Shown: positions 1 to 8,790 of the stretch, piece by piece
Layout: each line of letters opens with the position of its first letter
How positions within the stretch are numbered: position 1 is the first letter of the stretch
NCBI RefSeq assembly: GCF_014268805.2
Contig: NZ_JABWRF020000002.1
Coordinates: 998,001-1,062,000, forward strand
Length of the DNA: 64,000 nucleotides
Reading direction: 5' to 3'
Source of the DNA: Pseudomonas farsensis
GTDB taxonomy: Bacteria; Pseudomonadota; Gammaproteobacteria; Pseudomonadales; Pseudomonadaceae
Program-made: the position numbers and the translations under genes
Notes under the pieces: generated by a model
Told to the model about the DNA's origin: nothing
Databases searched by the model: none
What the model saw: the letters and a program-made list of their open reading frames with translations, nothing else

Positions 1-934
1 ACTGGCCCAGCGGTTTGCTGCCATTGCCCATAACTGGCGGCAACTGATGGGGCGCGAACGTGATTTGAGTTTGTTCACCGTGGCCTATCAGCGCCTTAGC
101 CTGATCATCCCGGTGTTCGCGGCCTTGCCGGCGTTCATGGCCAAGGCCATCACCCTGGGCGGGCTGATGCAGATCCGCAGCGCGTTCAACGCGGTGCATG
201 ATTCGTTAAGCTGGTTCATCAAGCTGTACAACAAACTGGTGCGCTGGAGTGCGGCGCTGGAGCGGCTCGACCAGTTCGAGCAGGCCATCGCCGCCAGCCG
301 CCGAGGCGTTGCGCCGGCGCCACAGGGTGAATGCCTGTGTGCGCAGGGCCTGACCCTGTGCCGCCCAGACGGCAGTGTGATGCTCGGTGATGTGCACCTG
401 CAGGCGCAAGCCGGCCAGTGGTTGCGCCTTGCCGGGCGCAGCGGGCTGGGCAAATCGACCTTGCTGCGCACCTTGCAGGGCTTGTGGCCGTATTGCCGGG
501 GCGACTGGCAGTTGCCTGCCGGGCGCAGCTTGTTGCTGCCGCAAAAGCCGTATCTGCCGCGCATGACCCTGCGTGGTTTGCTGGCTTACCCGCAGTTGGA
601 GGGTTTCGATGAGCCCAGCTTACTGGATGCCTTGGGCAAGGTCGGGCTGGCGGCGTTGAGCCGGCGGCTGGATGACGAGCAGGAGTGGGAGCGGGTGCTG
701 TCGGGCGGCGAGCAGCAGCGCCTGGGGCTGGCGCGGGCCTTGTTGTACCGGCCCGACACGCTGTACCTGGACGAAGCCACCAGCCAGCTGGACCTGGCCA
801 GCGCCAAGGCATTGCTGCAGATGCTCAGGCGCGCGCTACCCGGTTGTACGGTGGTGGGGGTCACGCACCAAGAGGGTTTGGCGCCGCTGTTCGAGCGCAC
901 GCTGGAGCTTGGCCAGTTGCCCCAGCCAGCATAG
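1..934 (+). CDS. ABC transporter permease/ATP-binding protein, SbmA/BacA-YddA type (C-terminal part)
   Basis: This is the 3' part of a gene entering from the left edge; the open frame runs from base 2 without a start, giving about 310 residues. The first ~90 residues are the end of a membrane domain of the ABC_membrane_2 type (hydrophobic stretch SLIIPVFAALPAFMA). The rest is a nucleotide-binding domain with Walker A (GRSGLGKSTLL), signature (LSGGEQQR), Walker B plus catalytic Glu (DTLYLDEATSQLD) and a switch His (GVTHQ). The permease-ATPase fusion and the sequence style fit the SbmA/BacA/YddA family of inner-membrane transporters. The substrate cannot be inferred. It converges on a leftward gene, with a BIME palindrome between the two stops. 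Confidence 0.85.
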   Translation, partial: LAQRFAAIAHNWRQLMGRERDLSLFTVAYQRLSLIIPVFAALPAFMAKAITLGGLMQIRSAFNAVHDSLSWFIKLYNKLVRWSAALERLDQFEQAIAASRRGVAPAPQGECLCAQGLTLCRPDGSVMLGDVHLQAQAGQWLRLAGRSGLGKSTLLRTLQGLWPYCRGDWQLPAGRSLLLPQKPYLPRMTLRGLLAYPQLEGFDEPSLLDALGKVGLAALSRRLDDEQEWERVLSGGEQQRLGLARALLYRPDTLYLDEATSQLDLASAKALLQMLRRALPGCTVVGVTHQEGLAPLFERTLELGQLPQPA

Positions 935-947
935 CCAAACCGCCCCG

Positions 948-1063
948 TGTAGGAGCGACCTTGTGTCGCGAAAGGGCTGCGTAGCAGCCCCGGCGATCCA
1001 ACATGGGGCAGCGACCCTGGGGCTGCTACGCAGCCCTTTCGCGACACAAGGCCGCTCCTACAG
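948..1063. repeat. BIME-like long inverted repeat (REP class with GTGTCGCGAAAGGGC arms)
   Basis: Two ~50-bp arms run from TGTAGGAGCGACC to GGCCGCTCCTACA and contain TTGTGTCGCGAAAGGGCTGC and its complement. A short loop lies around 1000-1010. It sits between the convergent ends of the ABC transporter and the next gene, so it may help 3'-end formation. Related elements occur at 11431-11546, 20021-20137 and 40209-40323. Confidence 0.9.
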
Positions 1064-1073
1064 TCGGAGTTTT

Positions 1074-1331
1074 TCAGGCGCGGTTCTTGAACGCTGCCAA
1101 CGCTGGCAGCAGTTGCTGTTCGATGGCCTGGCGCACCGCCGGCAAAATGGTCGCGCTGCCGGTGTACATCTGCTCGACCATGCCCTTGAGCGCACGGGCG
1201 TTGGGTTCGGTGAGCCCGCGTACGACCACTTCACAGGCTTGCTCGGCGCTGGCCCCGGCGGGGATGTCGAAACCCCGGGCGCGCAGGTGGCCCAGCAGGT
1301 CGTCCTGGTCAATCAGATCCGCATGCATCAT
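1074..1331 (-). CDS. conserved small protein of unknown function (85 aa)
   Basis: I do not recognise a named family. The 85-residue product begins MMHADLIDQDDLLGH and is predicted soluble and mostly helical, with a hydrophobic C-terminal helix (QLLPALAAFKNRA) and no signal peptide. I chose ATG at 1331 because AGAAGGG lies 8-9 nt upstream; the longer open frame to 1502 has no comparable ribosome site. It stands alone, transcribed leftward towards the BIME at 948-1063. A promoter would lie between 1332 and about 1500, overlapping the candidate sRNA region on the other strand. Confidence 0.7.
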   Translation of the reverse strand: MMHADLIDQDDLLGHLRARGFDIPAGASAEQACEVVVRGLTEPNARALKGMVEQMYTGSATILPAVRQAIEQQLLPALAAFKNRA

Positions 1332-1434
1332 GGCTGTTGTCCCTTCTGTCGCTAAGAGAGTGCTGCTGTTGTTTGCGACCGATTCTGTGTCGCCAGCGAC
1401 ACGCCGGCAAGGGCTGATTGTGGGGATGGCTGCT

Positions 1435-1593
1435 TTGGCTAAGAACAGGTCGTTTACGGCTAAATCAGCTCGACCACGAGCCAGCACACTGGAGTCATTC
1501 ACGGCACCGAGGGTTTGGTCACCCTCCCTTCTCGCACAGTGGATGTTGCTCGCTCTTGGCCCCGGATGCTCACGGCATCCGGGGTTATTTTTT
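1435..1593 (+). ncRNA. candidate small RNA ending in a strong intrinsic terminator
   Basis: The 276-bp gap between two leftward genes carries a rightward intrinsic terminator that no rightward gene uses. Upstream of it is a second hairpin, GAGGGT-TTGGTC-ACCCTC (1509-1526), then a single-stranded CU-rich segment. This hairpin/linker/terminator layout is typical of Hfq-type sRNAs. Several GGA triplets occur (1427-1570). I cannot define the 5' end or a convincing promoter, so the start is approximate. It could instead be a terminator for antisense transcription. Confidence 0.4.
1560..1593 (+). terminator. Rho-independent terminator, rightward
   Basis: A 10-bp perfect stem CCCCGGATGC / GCATCCGGGG (1560-1569 and 1575-1584) has loop TCACG and is followed by TTATTTTTT. 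The T-run lies only on the right side, so it terminates rightward transcription. Confidence 0.85.
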
Positions 1594-1607
1594 GTCCGCT
1601 TTTGCGC

Positions 1608-2081
1608 TCAGGCAGCCGCTAACCGGAGGGTTCTGCCGACGTATTCACCCGCCGGCAGATCCTGCTGCCCACGTTGCAGATCCTCTAGCAACTCGACGCT
1701 TCGGCTGCCGAACGGCGCAGATTTTGGCCCCGCCAGGTCCACATGCAGCAACATCTGCTCGCTGGCGGCCAGCGCCTGGTCAAACCCCTCGCGGTGCAGG
1801 CTGTGGTAGAGGTGCAGGCGCTTCTTGTCGAAGCCGATGATCTGCGTCTGCACCCACACGTCGGTATCAAGCTTCACCTCATGCAAATAGTTGATATGCG
1901 CCTCCAAGGTAAACAGCGAATGCCCGCTTTGCCCGCGGGCGTCGGCGTCCAGGCCGATGCGCTCCATCAGCGCATCGGTGGCATAGCTGAAAATCAGCAG
2001 GTAATAGGCGTCGCGCAGGTGGCCGTTGTAGTCGACCCAATCCTGTTGGACCTGCGTGCGGTAGGTGATCAGTGCTGGCAT
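1608..2081 (-). CDS. cdhB: thioesterase of carnitine catabolism (CdhB-like, betainyl-CoA thioesterase)
   Basis: 157 residues with a hotdog-fold thioesterase pattern: an N-terminal VDYNGHLRDAYYL segment (the WVDYNGH motif contains the acyl-CoA thioesterase aspartate and is followed by the long helix), then β-strands ending LLEDLQRGQQDLPAGE. In carnitine degradation this enzyme is thought to release glycine betaine from betainyl-CoA formed by the cleavage enzyme. It is the last gene of a leftward cdhC-cdhA-cdhB operon; its start lies 11 nt after the cdhA stop, with AAGGAGGCGG just upstream. The order matches the P. aeruginosa PA5385-PA5389 region. Function is inferred from family and context. 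Confidence 0.8.
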   Translation of the reverse strand: MPALITYRTQVQQDWVDYNGHLRDAYYLLIFSYATDALMERIGLDADARGQSGHSLFTLEAHINYLHEVKLDTDVWVQTQIIGFDKKRLHLYHSLHREGFDQALAASEQMLLHVDLAGPKSAPFGSRSVELLEDLQRGQQDLPAGEYVGRTLRLAAA

Positions 2082-2092
2082 CGCCGCCTCCT

Positions 2093-3058
2093 TTATTCGC
2101 CGAAGCTCATGCCGTGCCGGGCCTTGCTCTCGCTCACTGCCTGCAATACCGCCAGCAGGGTGTCGTCGCGGTAGCGCTCAAGTGCGGCGATGCTGCGCTC
2201 GCCCAGTTGCTGCGAGGTGCCATCGACCACGGCGTCGATCAGTTGCTCGGTAAGGGCAGGGGCTGGCAGGTAGGTCCAGGGGAGCTGCAGGGCCGGGCCG
2301 AACTGAGCCATGAAGTGGCGCATGCCGGCATCGCCTCCGGCCAGGGTGTAGGTGAGGAAGGTGCCCATGAACGACCAGCGCAGCCCGGCGCCGAAGCGGA
2401 TTGCATCGTCGATTTCGCCGGTGCTGGCCACGCCATCGTTGACCAGGTGCAAGGCCTCGCGCCACAGCGCTTCGAGCAGGCGGTCGGCGATGAACCCCGG
2501 GACTTCCTTGCGCACATGCAGCGGCCGCATACCGAGCGCGGTGTAGATGGTTTTGGCTGTTTCGATGGCCTCGGCGCTGGTGTGCTGGCCGCCGACGACT
2601 TCCACCAGCGGCAGCAGGTACACCGGGTTGAACGGGTGGCCAACCACGCAGCGTTCAGGGTGGCTGGCCGAGGCATAGAACTCGCTGGGCAGCAGGCCTG
2701 ACGTGCTGGAGGCGATGATCGCGTCGGGCTTGGCGGCGGCGCTGATCCTGGCGTGCAGGTCGAGCTTGAGGTCAAGGCGCTCGGGCGCGCTTTCCTGGAT
2801 AAAGTCGGCATCGCCTACGCAGGCCTCAACGGTATCGACGAAGCGCAGCCGGCCCTGGCTGGCACCTGGCGTCAGGCCTTGCTTCTCAAGGGCCGGCCAG
2901 GCATTGGCGACGCGCTGGCGCAGCGCGGCTTCGGCGCCGGGCGCCGGGTCCCAGGCGATCACGTCAAGGCCGTGGGCCAGGGCGCGGGCCACCCAGCCGC
3001 TGCCAATAACGCCGCTACCGAGGGCGGCGAAGGTTCGAATGGTGCTGATCAAAGGCAT
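2093..3058 (-). CDS. cdhA: L-carnitine 3-dehydrogenase
   Basis: This NAD-dependent enzyme oxidises L-carnitine to 3-dehydrocarnitine, the first step of aerobic carnitine breakdown. The 321-residue product starts [10 protein letters not shown] and has the Rossmann dinucleotide motif GSGVIGSGW near residues 12-20. The rest resembles 3-hydroxyacyl-CoA dehydrogenases ([41 protein letters not shown]). ATG at 3058 gives the family's usual length; a TTG 36 nt further upstream lengthens the frame but has a poor ribosome site. The gene lies between cdhC (41-nt gap) and cdhB (11-nt gap). Confidence 0.92.
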   Translation of the reverse strand: MPLISTIRTFAALGSGVIGSGWVARALAHGLDVIAWDPAPGAEAALRQRVANAWPALEKQGLTPGASQGRLRFVDTVEACVGDADFIQESAPERLDLKLDLHARISAAAKPDAIIASSTSGLLPSEFYASASHPERCVVGHPFNPVYLLPLVEVVGGQHTSAEAIETAKTIYTALGMRPLHVRKEVPGFIADRLLEALWREALHLVNDGVASTGEIDDAIRFGAGLRWSFMGTFLTYTLAGGDAGMRHFMAQFGPALQLPWTYLPAPALTEQLIDAVVDGTSQQLGERSIAALERYRDDTLLAVLQAVSESKARHGMSFGE

Positions 3059-3099
3059 GTCGGGTTCTCGCTTGGGGCTGAAGGTGATGGGCAAAAGGC

Positions 3100-3984
3100 T
3101 CAGCGGCGCTTGAGGTTCATTTTTTCGCGGCCTTCGGCCGGGGTCAGCACGCGGGCGCCGAGGCGGCTGATGATTTCCACTGCGCGCTCCACCAACTGGC
3201 CATTGCTGGCGAGTACGCCGCGGTCCAGGTACAGGTTGTCTTCAAGGCCCACCCGCACGTTGCCGCCCAGCAGCACCGCCTGGGCGGCCATGGGCATCTG
3301 CATGCGGCCGATGCCGAAACCGGCCCAGGTGGCGTTGGCGGGCAGGTTGTCGACCATGGCTTTCATGGTGGTGGTGTCCGCCGGCGCGCCCCAGGGGATG
3401 CCCAGGCACAGCTGGAACAGCGGGTCGTGCAGCAGCCCTTCCTTGATCATCTGGCGGGCAAACCACAGGTGCCCGGTGTCGAAGATTTCAAGCTCGGCTT
3501 TTACCCCCAGTTCGGTGATGCGCTTGGCCCCGGCGCGCAGTTGCGCCGGCGTGGACACGTAGATCGCGTTGCCGTCGCCGAAATTGAGCGTGCCGCAGTC
3601 CAGGGTGCAGATATCCGGCAGCAGCGCCTCGACGTGGGCCAGGCGCTCCAGTGGGCCAATCAGGTCGGTGCCTGGGCCAAACGCCATGGGGTTCTCGCCG
3701 GGGCCGATTTCCAGGTCGCCGCCCATGCCGGCGGTGAGGTTGACGATGATGTCCACATCGGCCTCGCGGATGCGCTCCATGACCTCGCGGTACAACGCCA
3801 CGTCACGGCTGAAGCGGCCGGTTTGCGGGTCGCGGACGTGGCAATGAACCACGGTGGCGCCGGCCTTGGCGGCCTCGACGGCGGCGGCGGCGATCTGTTG
3901 CGGGGTGACCGGGACCAGGTGGCTCTTGGCGACCGTGTCGCCGGCGCCGGTGAGGGCGCAGGTGATGATGACGTCTTGGTTCAT
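3100..3984 (-). CDS. cdhC: 3-dehydrocarnitine cleavage enzyme (BKACE / DUF849 family)
   Basis: 294 residues, the usual size of beta-keto acid cleavage enzymes. These are Zn-dependent TIM barrels that condense a beta-keto acid with acetyl-CoA and split it. Here the expected products from 3-dehydrocarnitine are betainyl-CoA and acetoacetate. Visible motifs are the metal-binding HCHVRDP near residues 47-53, the strand [10 protein letters not shown], and [18 protein letters not shown] near the end. ATG at 3984 is preceded by AAGGAAC. It heads the cdhC-cdhA-cdhB operon, separated from caiX by 407 bp of REP-rich DNA. Confidence 0.9.
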   Translation of the reverse strand: MNQDVIITCALTGAGDTVAKSHLVPVTPQQIAAAAVEAAKAGATVVHCHVRDPQTGRFSRDVALYREVMERIREADVDIIVNLTAGMGGDLEIGPGENPMAFGPGTDLIGPLERLAHVEALLPDICTLDCGTLNFGDGNAIYVSTPAQLRAGAKRITELGVKAELEIFDTGHLWFARQMIKEGLLHDPLFQLCLGIPWGAPADTTTMKAMVDNLPANATWAGFGIGRMQMPMAAQAVLLGGNVRVGLEDNLYLDRGVLASNGQLVERAVEIISRLGARVLTPAEGREKMNLKRR

Positions 3985-4391
3985 GGCGTGTTCCTTGGGT
4001 GTCGGTGGTGGCCTTTTCGCGGGGCAAGCCCGCTCCCACGTCGGTTATGTGCAACCCTGCACCGGCCTCATCGCAGGCCATCGCAGGCTATCGCCAGCTC
4101 CCACAGAGGCGGTGCTCAACCGCAATATTGCTGGTGGGACCCAATCCTGTGAGAAACGATAGAGAGCTGTGGCGAGCGGGCTTGTCCCGCGTTGGGCTGC
4201 GCAGCAGCCCTGAAACCCCAGGGGCTGCTGCGCAGCCCAACGCGGGCAAGCCCGCTCGCCACAAGGAGATATGCCTGGCGAAAACAGAGTTGTACAAAAC
4301 CATAGAATCTCCCATGGCACCTGGGGATGGCCTCAACATTGCGACGGTGCGCGATCTCTGTGGGAGCGGGCTTGCCCCGCGAAAGGTTTTG
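3985..4391. repeat. REP/BIME-rich intergenic region between caiX and cdhC
   Basis: No gene is seen in these 407 bp. They hold a class I REP (GCGGGGCAAGCCCGCTCCCA, about 4019-4039), a class II REP (ATCGCAGG...CCAGCTCCCACAG, about 4070-4105), a long inverted repeat at 4168-4263 with arms TGTGGCGAGCGGGCTTG and GGGCTGCGCAGCAGCCC, and a further class I REP at 4357-4386. A CAAAACCATAGAATCTCCC motif at 4294-4314 recurs beside REPs elsewhere in the window. The block probably uncouples caiX from cdhCAB transcript levels. Confidence 0.85.
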
Positions 4392-5336
4392 TCAGTTGGC
4401 GGTGAGCTTGAGGTTTGCGGCGGCGGGCTTGCCGTCGAAGGTGGTCACCCCTTCGAGCCAGCGGGCCTTGTCCTGGGGGTGGTCCTTGAGCCACTGGCGC
4501 GCCGATTCCAGGGCATCCTTGTGGTCGAGCAGCGGTTGCATCATGCGGCTCTCGTCTTCGGCGCTGAATGTCAGGTTGCTCAGCAGGCGCTGGGCGTTTG
4601 GGCAGCGCTGGGCGTAGTCGGGCGCGGTGACGGTCCACACCGTGGCGCGGCCCTCGTCAGGCCCAAGGGCATCCTGGCTGTCGCCCAGGTAAGCCATGTC
4701 GATGTTCACGTTCATCGGGTGCGGCGCCCAGCCGAAGAACACCACCGCCTGCTTGCGGCGCACGGCGCGGTCCACGGCGGCGAGCATGCCGGCCTCGCTG
4801 GACTCGACCAACTGGAACTTGCCCAGCCCGAACTGGTTCTTGGCAATCATGGCCTTGATCTGCGTGTTGGCCCCCGAGCCAGGCTCGATGCCGTAGATCT
4901 TGCCGCCGAGTTCTTTTTCGAACTTGTGAATGTCGGCAAAGGTTTTCAGGCCCTTGTCGGCCAGGTACTTGGGCACCGCAAGCGTGGCGCGGGCATCCTC
5001 CAGGCTGGGCTTGTCGAGCACCTTGACCTGGCCTGCGCTGACGAACGGGGTGATGGTCTGGGTCATGATCGGGTTCCAGTAGCCGAGGAACATGTCCAGG
5101 CGCTTGTCGCGAATGCCGGCGAAGATGATCTGCTGTGACGCAGTGGTCTGCTTGGTCTGGTAGCCCAGGCCGTCCAGCAGCACTTGGGCCATGGCGCTGG
5201 TGGCCATGACATCGGTCCAGTTGACCACGCCCAGGCGCACGTCCTTGCAAGTGGCGGGTTCTGCGGCAAACAGCGGAGCGGCAACGAAGCTGCTCAGCGC
5301 GAGGGGCAAGAGGCTGCGGCGGATCAAGCGATGCAT
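4392..5336 (-). CDS. caiX: carnitine ABC-transporter substrate-binding protein (CaiX)
   Basis: 314 residues with a Sec signal peptide (MHRLIRRSLLPLALSSFVAAPLFA, cleavage near residue 24). The mature OpuAC/type II periplasmic binding protein begins with the VRLGVVNWTDVMATSAMA strand-helix characteristic of quaternary-amine binders. In P. aeruginosa CaiX delivers carnitine to the core CbcWV transporter; no permease or ATPase gene is adjacent here, which fits that arrangement. GGAGAGCC lies just before ATG 5336. It is divergent from cdhR across 143 bp. Confidence 0.88.
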   Translation of the reverse strand: MHRLIRRSLLPLALSSFVAAPLFAAEPATCKDVRLGVVNWTDVMATSAMAQVLLDGLGYQTKQTTASQQIIFAGIRDKRLDMFLGYWNPIMTQTITPFVSAGQVKVLDKPSLEDARATLAVPKYLADKGLKTFADIHKFEKELGGKIYGIEPGSGANTQIKAMIAKNQFGLGKFQLVESSEAGMLAAVDRAVRRKQAVVFFGWAPHPMNVNIDMAYLGDSQDALGPDEGRATVWTVTAPDYAQRCPNAQRLLSNLTFSAEDESRMMQPLLDHKDALESARQWLKDHPQDKARWLEGVTTFDGKPAAANLKLTAN

Positions 5337-5479
5337 GGTGGCTCTCCATCGGCAGTACGGATTGTTATGAAAGGCGGCCTCTGCGGACCGTAGGAATACG
5401 CTACGCTGGCCCCCATCGGGCCAAGCGCACGCTGGCGACCGGAACTAGCACCCAGGCGACCAGATTGCTGGAGTCATCG
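5337..5479. promoter_or_regulatory. divergent caiX/cdhR control region
   Basis: This 143-bp spacer must hold promoters for both genes. A direct repeat ACGCTGGC occurs at 5403-5410 and 5429-5436 (26 bp apart). It is a candidate for paired half-sites of the AraC-type regulator encoded next door. No clear -10/-35 pair was found. Confidence 0.45.
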
Positions 5480-6421
5480 ATGCCGCAGACGATTGCGTTT
5501 TTCCTGATGCCGGGCTTTTCCGCCATGGGGTTCATTTCGGCGCTGGAGCCGCTGAGGGTAGCCAATCGGTTTGGCGGGCCGCTGTACCGCTGGCAGGTGC
5601 TGAGCCTGGACGGCGCAGCGGTGCAGGCCAGCAATGGCATGTCGGTCAACGCCGATGCCGCTTTGGCGCAGGCGGAGCCGGCGAGCATCGTGCTGGTGGT
5701 GGCGGGGTTCGAGCCCTTGGCACAGGCCACGGCGAAGCTGTTCGCGGCATTGCGCCGGCTGGACCATTCGGGCGTGATGCTGGGCGGCATCGATACCGGC
5801 GCGATGGTGCTGGCCGAGGCCGGCCTGCTCGATGGCTATCGGGCGACGCTGCACTGGGAGGCGCTTGAAGCCTTCAAAGAGCGCTACCCAAGGCTTGTGG
5901 CGACACAAGAGCTGTTCGAGATCGACCGCAGGCGCATTACCTGCGCAGGTGGTACCGCGTCGATCGACCTGATGCTGCACCTGATCGGCCAGGCCCACGG
6001 CAGTGAGCTTGCGGTGAAGGTGTCCGAACAGTTCGTGCTCGGCCGCATTCGCCAGCGCCAGGACCACCAACGCCTGCAGATCGGCGCACGGTATGGCATC
6101 AGCAACAAGAAGCTGATCCATGCCATTGGTGAAATGGAGAAACACCTCGAGCCGCCACTGAGCACGCTGGAGCTGGCCGCGGCCATCAAAGTCACGCGGC
6201 GCCAGCTTGAGCGCTTGTTCCGCGCCTACCTGAACGAAACACCGAGCAACTTCTATGTGGCGTTGCGGCTGGACAAGGCGCGCCAGTTATTGGCCCAGAC
6301 CGACATGAGTGTCACCGAGGTCAGCCTGGCGTGCGGCTTTGAACTGCCGTCGTATTTCACCCGGCGCTACAAACTGCGCTTTGGCAATTGCCCCCGCGAA
6401 GAACGGCGGCAGAACCGTTAG
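5480..6421 (+). CDS. cdhR: carnitine-responsive transcriptional regulator, GlxA/AraC family (CdhR)
   Basis: 313 residues. Residues 1-190 form a DJ-1/PfpI-like (type 1 glutamine amidotransferase fold) sensor domain (PQTIAFFLMPGFSAMGF, GGIDTGAMVLAEAGLLDG). The C-terminal ~100 residues are an AraC helix-turn-helix pair (LSTLELAAAIKVTRRQLERLF and MSVTEVSLACGFELPSYFTRRYK). CdhR activates the carnitine genes in response to carnitine in P. aeruginosa. ATG at 5480 is preceded by CTGGAG; a TTG 15 nt upstream is less likely. It is divergent from caiX and regulates the leftward cdh/cai genes by inference. Confidence 0.88.
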   Translation: MPQTIAFFLMPGFSAMGFISALEPLRVANRFGGPLYRWQVLSLDGAAVQASNGMSVNADAALAQAEPASIVLVVAGFEPLAQATAKLFAALRRLDHSGVMLGGIDTGAMVLAEAGLLDGYRATLHWEALEAFKERYPRLVATQELFEIDRRRITCAGGTASIDLMLHLIGQAHGSELAVKVSEQFVLGRIRQRQDHQRLQIGARYGISNKKLIHAIGEMEKHLEPPLSTLELAAAIKVTRRQLERLFRAYLNETPSNFYVALRLDKARQLLAQTDMSVTEVSLACGFELPSYFTRRYKLRFGNCPREERRQNR

Positions 6422-6445
6422 CCTTGAGCCTGCGGCGCTGCCTGA

Positions 6446-6874
6446 TCAGTCTTCTGCTGGCAGTTCATCGCTATTTTGCGACCACAGGTTGCGCAGGTAA
6501 TCCGAGCGCTCGTCGCTGCGTTGCGCCATGCAGGTGTTCCAGGCGGTCTGGTACGCCTGGCTGGCGTCTTTCTCGGCGTAGGTCTCGACCTTGCAGTCGG
6601 CATCGCGCAGCTGTGCCCACAGCTTCCTGGCGGCGTCCATGCGCCCCACCAGGGCCGTAGCCTTGACGTTATCGTCGGCATATTGGTCGCGGATGCGCTG
6701 TACCAGATCGTCATAGGCTGCCTGCAACTCACGCTCGGCAGTTTTCTTGTTGTAAGCGGCGCACGCATAACCTTGCTGGTCGGTTTCGACGTTGTCGCAG
6801 GGCGTGCTGTCTTCTTCGGCGGCGTGGGCGCCGCATGCGACGGCCAGCAGAACCAGCCATGCCATTGATTTCAT
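6446..6874 (-). CDS. secreted LprI/DUF1311-like protein
   Basis: 142 residues with a signal peptide (MKSMAWLVLLAVACGAHA, cleaved before AEED). The mature protein is helical and acidic with paired cysteines (C-DNVETDQQGYAC, ADCKVET, WNTCMA). This matches the lysozyme-inhibitor LprI N-terminal (DUF1311) pattern in which a disulfide staples two helices. A periplasmic role, possibly protecting against lysozyme, is inferred from the family only. AGGAGATG precedes ATG 6874. Its stop lies 25 bp from the cdhR stop, convergently. Confidence 0.7.
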   Translation of the reverse strand: MKSMAWLVLLAVACGAHAAEEDSTPCDNVETDQQGYACAAYNKKTAERELQAAYDDLVQRIRDQYADDNVKATALVGRMDAARKLWAQLRDADCKVETYAEKDASQAYQTAWNTCMAQRSDERSDYLRNLWSQNSDELPAED

Positions 6875-7065
6875 CGGTCATCTCCTGAAACGGGCACACA
6901 AGTGGCCGACGGCGATTCTCGCTCACAGAGGCGGGGACGAACAGTGAATAAACCGCAAAATTGCGCGGTTCGATGGGGCGGCTGCAACTGGCAGATTTGC
7001 CAGTTTCGGGGCTTCGCGTCGGCCTTTAGGGTAAGAGCGGCATTCACTCTTTCAAGGAGACTCCA

Positions 7066-7557
7066 ATGTCGGTCAAACGATACGGCAGGTTAGGGCGTGG
7101 GCTGCTGGTGACAGGCTTTTCGATGCTTGCGGGTTGCTCCAGTAGCACTACCGATGGTTCAAAAAACACACCAGTGCAAGGCGGTTTTCAAGGTCTTACC
7201 GTAATACTGTTTGAGCATACGGACATGAAGGGCGAGTCATGCACGGTTTACGTGCCTGCGGAGCAGTCTGTTTCGGTCGATGCAGCCTGTGGTGCAGGGT
7301 GGAGCCGCCGAGTTTCTTCTGCACGCGTACCTGCGTTCAATCAATGGCAAATGCTGTTTTTCCGAGGCAGCCATTGGAGAGACGAGGTAATGTACGCAAG
7401 TAACACCTTCAACGGAAAGCTGGATATCCCCAGCCTCACCACCCCGCCCAGCCCGCCACCGGACGACATGTTCATCGGTGGTGATGCCGACTTGAATGAG
7501 AACGTGCGCACACTCCATATGCAGCCCTATCTGGACCGTCGACCCATCACCCGCTAG
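7066..7557 (+). CDS. hypothetical lipoprotein
   Basis: 163 residues with an N-terminal basic region, a hydrophobic stretch and a lipobox LAGC (Cys at about residue 25), so it is a predicted lipoprotein. The mature part has β-rich character (LTVILFEHTDMKGESCTVYVPAE) and two further cysteines that could pair. The FEHTDMKGES...C segment loosely recalls βγ-crystallin/peptidase-inhibitor folds, but I would not assign a function. AAGGAG lies 8 nt before ATG 7066. A GC-rich hairpin (about 7563-7590) follows the stop. Confidence 0.65.
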   Translation: MSVKRYGRLGRGLLVTGFSMLAGCSSSTTDGSKNTPVQGGFQGLTVILFEHTDMKGESCTVYVPAEQSVSVDAACGAGWSRRVSSARVPAFNQWQMLFFRGSHWRDEVMYASNTFNGKLDIPSLTTPPSPPPDDMFIGGDADLNENVRTLHMQPYLDRRPITR

Positions 7558-7561
7558 CCGC

Positions 7562-7595
7562 CCTGCAGGCCTTCTGGTGGAGGGCCTGCATTTCA
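7562..7595 (+). terminator. possible weak intrinsic terminator
   Basis: A stem formed by GCAGGCC and GGCCTGC (about 7565-7590) is followed by ATTTCA. The T-run is short, so termination may be inefficient. Confidence 0.4.
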
Positions 7596-7734
7596 CCCCG
7601 CGCGCCCCTTTGACGCTTTCGGCAAGCCCCCTGTCGTTTTTGCATCGGGTCGTCTGCGAGCACAGGCATATGCTGGCCCCAAAGCGCCGACACACGATTC
7701 GGTGCAGCCCAACTCTATAAAAGGGGACAGCCTG

Positions 7735-8712
7735 ATGAGCCCAGCCGAACTTCACGCCGACAGCATCGTCATCGACGGCCTGATCATTGCCAAGTGGAAC
7801 CGCGAGCTGTTCGAAGACATGCGCAAAGGCGGGCTGACGGCTGCCAACTGCACGGTGTCGGTGTGGGAGGGCTTCAAGGCCACGGTTGACCAGATCGCAG
7901 CCAGCCAGAAACTGATCCGCGAAAACAGCGACCTGGTGATGCCGGTGCGCACCACCGCTGACATTCGCAAGGCCAAGGAACTGGGCAAGACCGGCATCCT
8001 CTTCGGCTTCCAGAACGCCCATGCCTTCGAAGACCAGATTGGCTACGTAGACGTGTTCAAGCAGCTGGGCGTGGGCATCGTGCAGATGTGCTACAACACC
8101 CAGAACCTGGTCGGCACTGGCTGCTACGAGCGTGATGGCGGCCTGTCGGGCTTTGGGCGCGAGATCGTCGCCGAAATGAACCGTGTCGGCATCATGTGCG
8201 ACCTGTCCCACGTCGGTTCGAAAACCAGCGAAGAAGTCATCCTCGAATCGAAAAAACCGGTGTGCTACTCGCACTGCCTGCCGTCGGGGCTCAAGGAGCA
8301 CCCGCGCAACAAGTCCGATGAAGAACTCAAGTTCATTGCCGACCACGGCGGTTTCGTCGGCGTGACCATGTTCGCGCCGTTCCTGGCCAAGGGCATTGAA
8401 TCGACCATCGACGACTACGCCGAAGCCATCGAGTACACCATGAATATCGTCGGTGAAGACGCCATCGGTATCGGCACCGACTTCACCCAGGGCCATGGCC
8501 AGGAGTTCTTCGAATACCTGACCCACGACAAGGGCTACGCCCGCCGCCTGACCAACTTCGGCAAGATCATCAACCCGCTGGGCATTCGCACCGTCGGGGA
8601 ATTCCCCAACCTCACCGAAACCTTGCTCAAACGCGGCCATTCCGAACGTGTGGTGCGCAAGATCATGGGTGAGAACTGGGTCAACGTCCTCAAGGATGTG
8701 TGGGGCGAATAA
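7735..8712 (+). CDS. membrane dipeptidase (M19 family) of the dimethylglycine locus
   Basis: 325 residues of the renal-dipeptidase/M19 zinc peptidase family (MCDLSHVGSKTSEEVI, SHCLPSGLKEHPRNKSDEELKFIADHGGFVGVTMFAP, IGIGTDFTQGHG). The usual HxD pair near the N terminus is replaced by IDGLIIAKWN, so metal binding may differ from classical members. ATG 7735 has AAAAGGGGA upstream. It is the first gene of a rightward six-gene set ending with etfB, equivalent to PA5396 of P. aeruginosa. Its role in betaine catabolism is unknown. Confidence 0.82.
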   Translation: MSPAELHADSIVIDGLIIAKWNRELFEDMRKGGLTAANCTVSVWEGFKATVDQIAASQKLIRENSDLVMPVRTTADIRKAKELGKTGILFGFQNAHAFEDQIGYVDVFKQLGVGIVQMCYNTQNLVGTGCYERDGGLSGFGREIVAEMNRVGIMCDLSHVGSKTSEEVILESKKPVCYSHCLPSGLKEHPRNKSDEELKFIADHGGFVGVTMFAPFLAKGIESTIDDYAEAIEYTMNIVGEDAIGIGTDFTQGHGQEFFEYLTHDKGYARRLTNFGKIINPLGIRTVGEFPNLTETLLKRGHSERVVRKIMGENWVNVLKDVWGE

Positions 8713-8790
8713 GCCGCACTCCAAGCCTGCAAGCCCCTGCCAGCAACGCCGGGGCATCCCAATACAAAAATTTTCTGGAGTTGAGTTTCC

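Noticed and set aside
1387..1402. LexA-type operator at palindrome GTGTCGCCAGCGACAC
   Set aside because: It lacks the CTGT-N8-ACAG pattern; it is a good inverted repeat but of unknown meaning.
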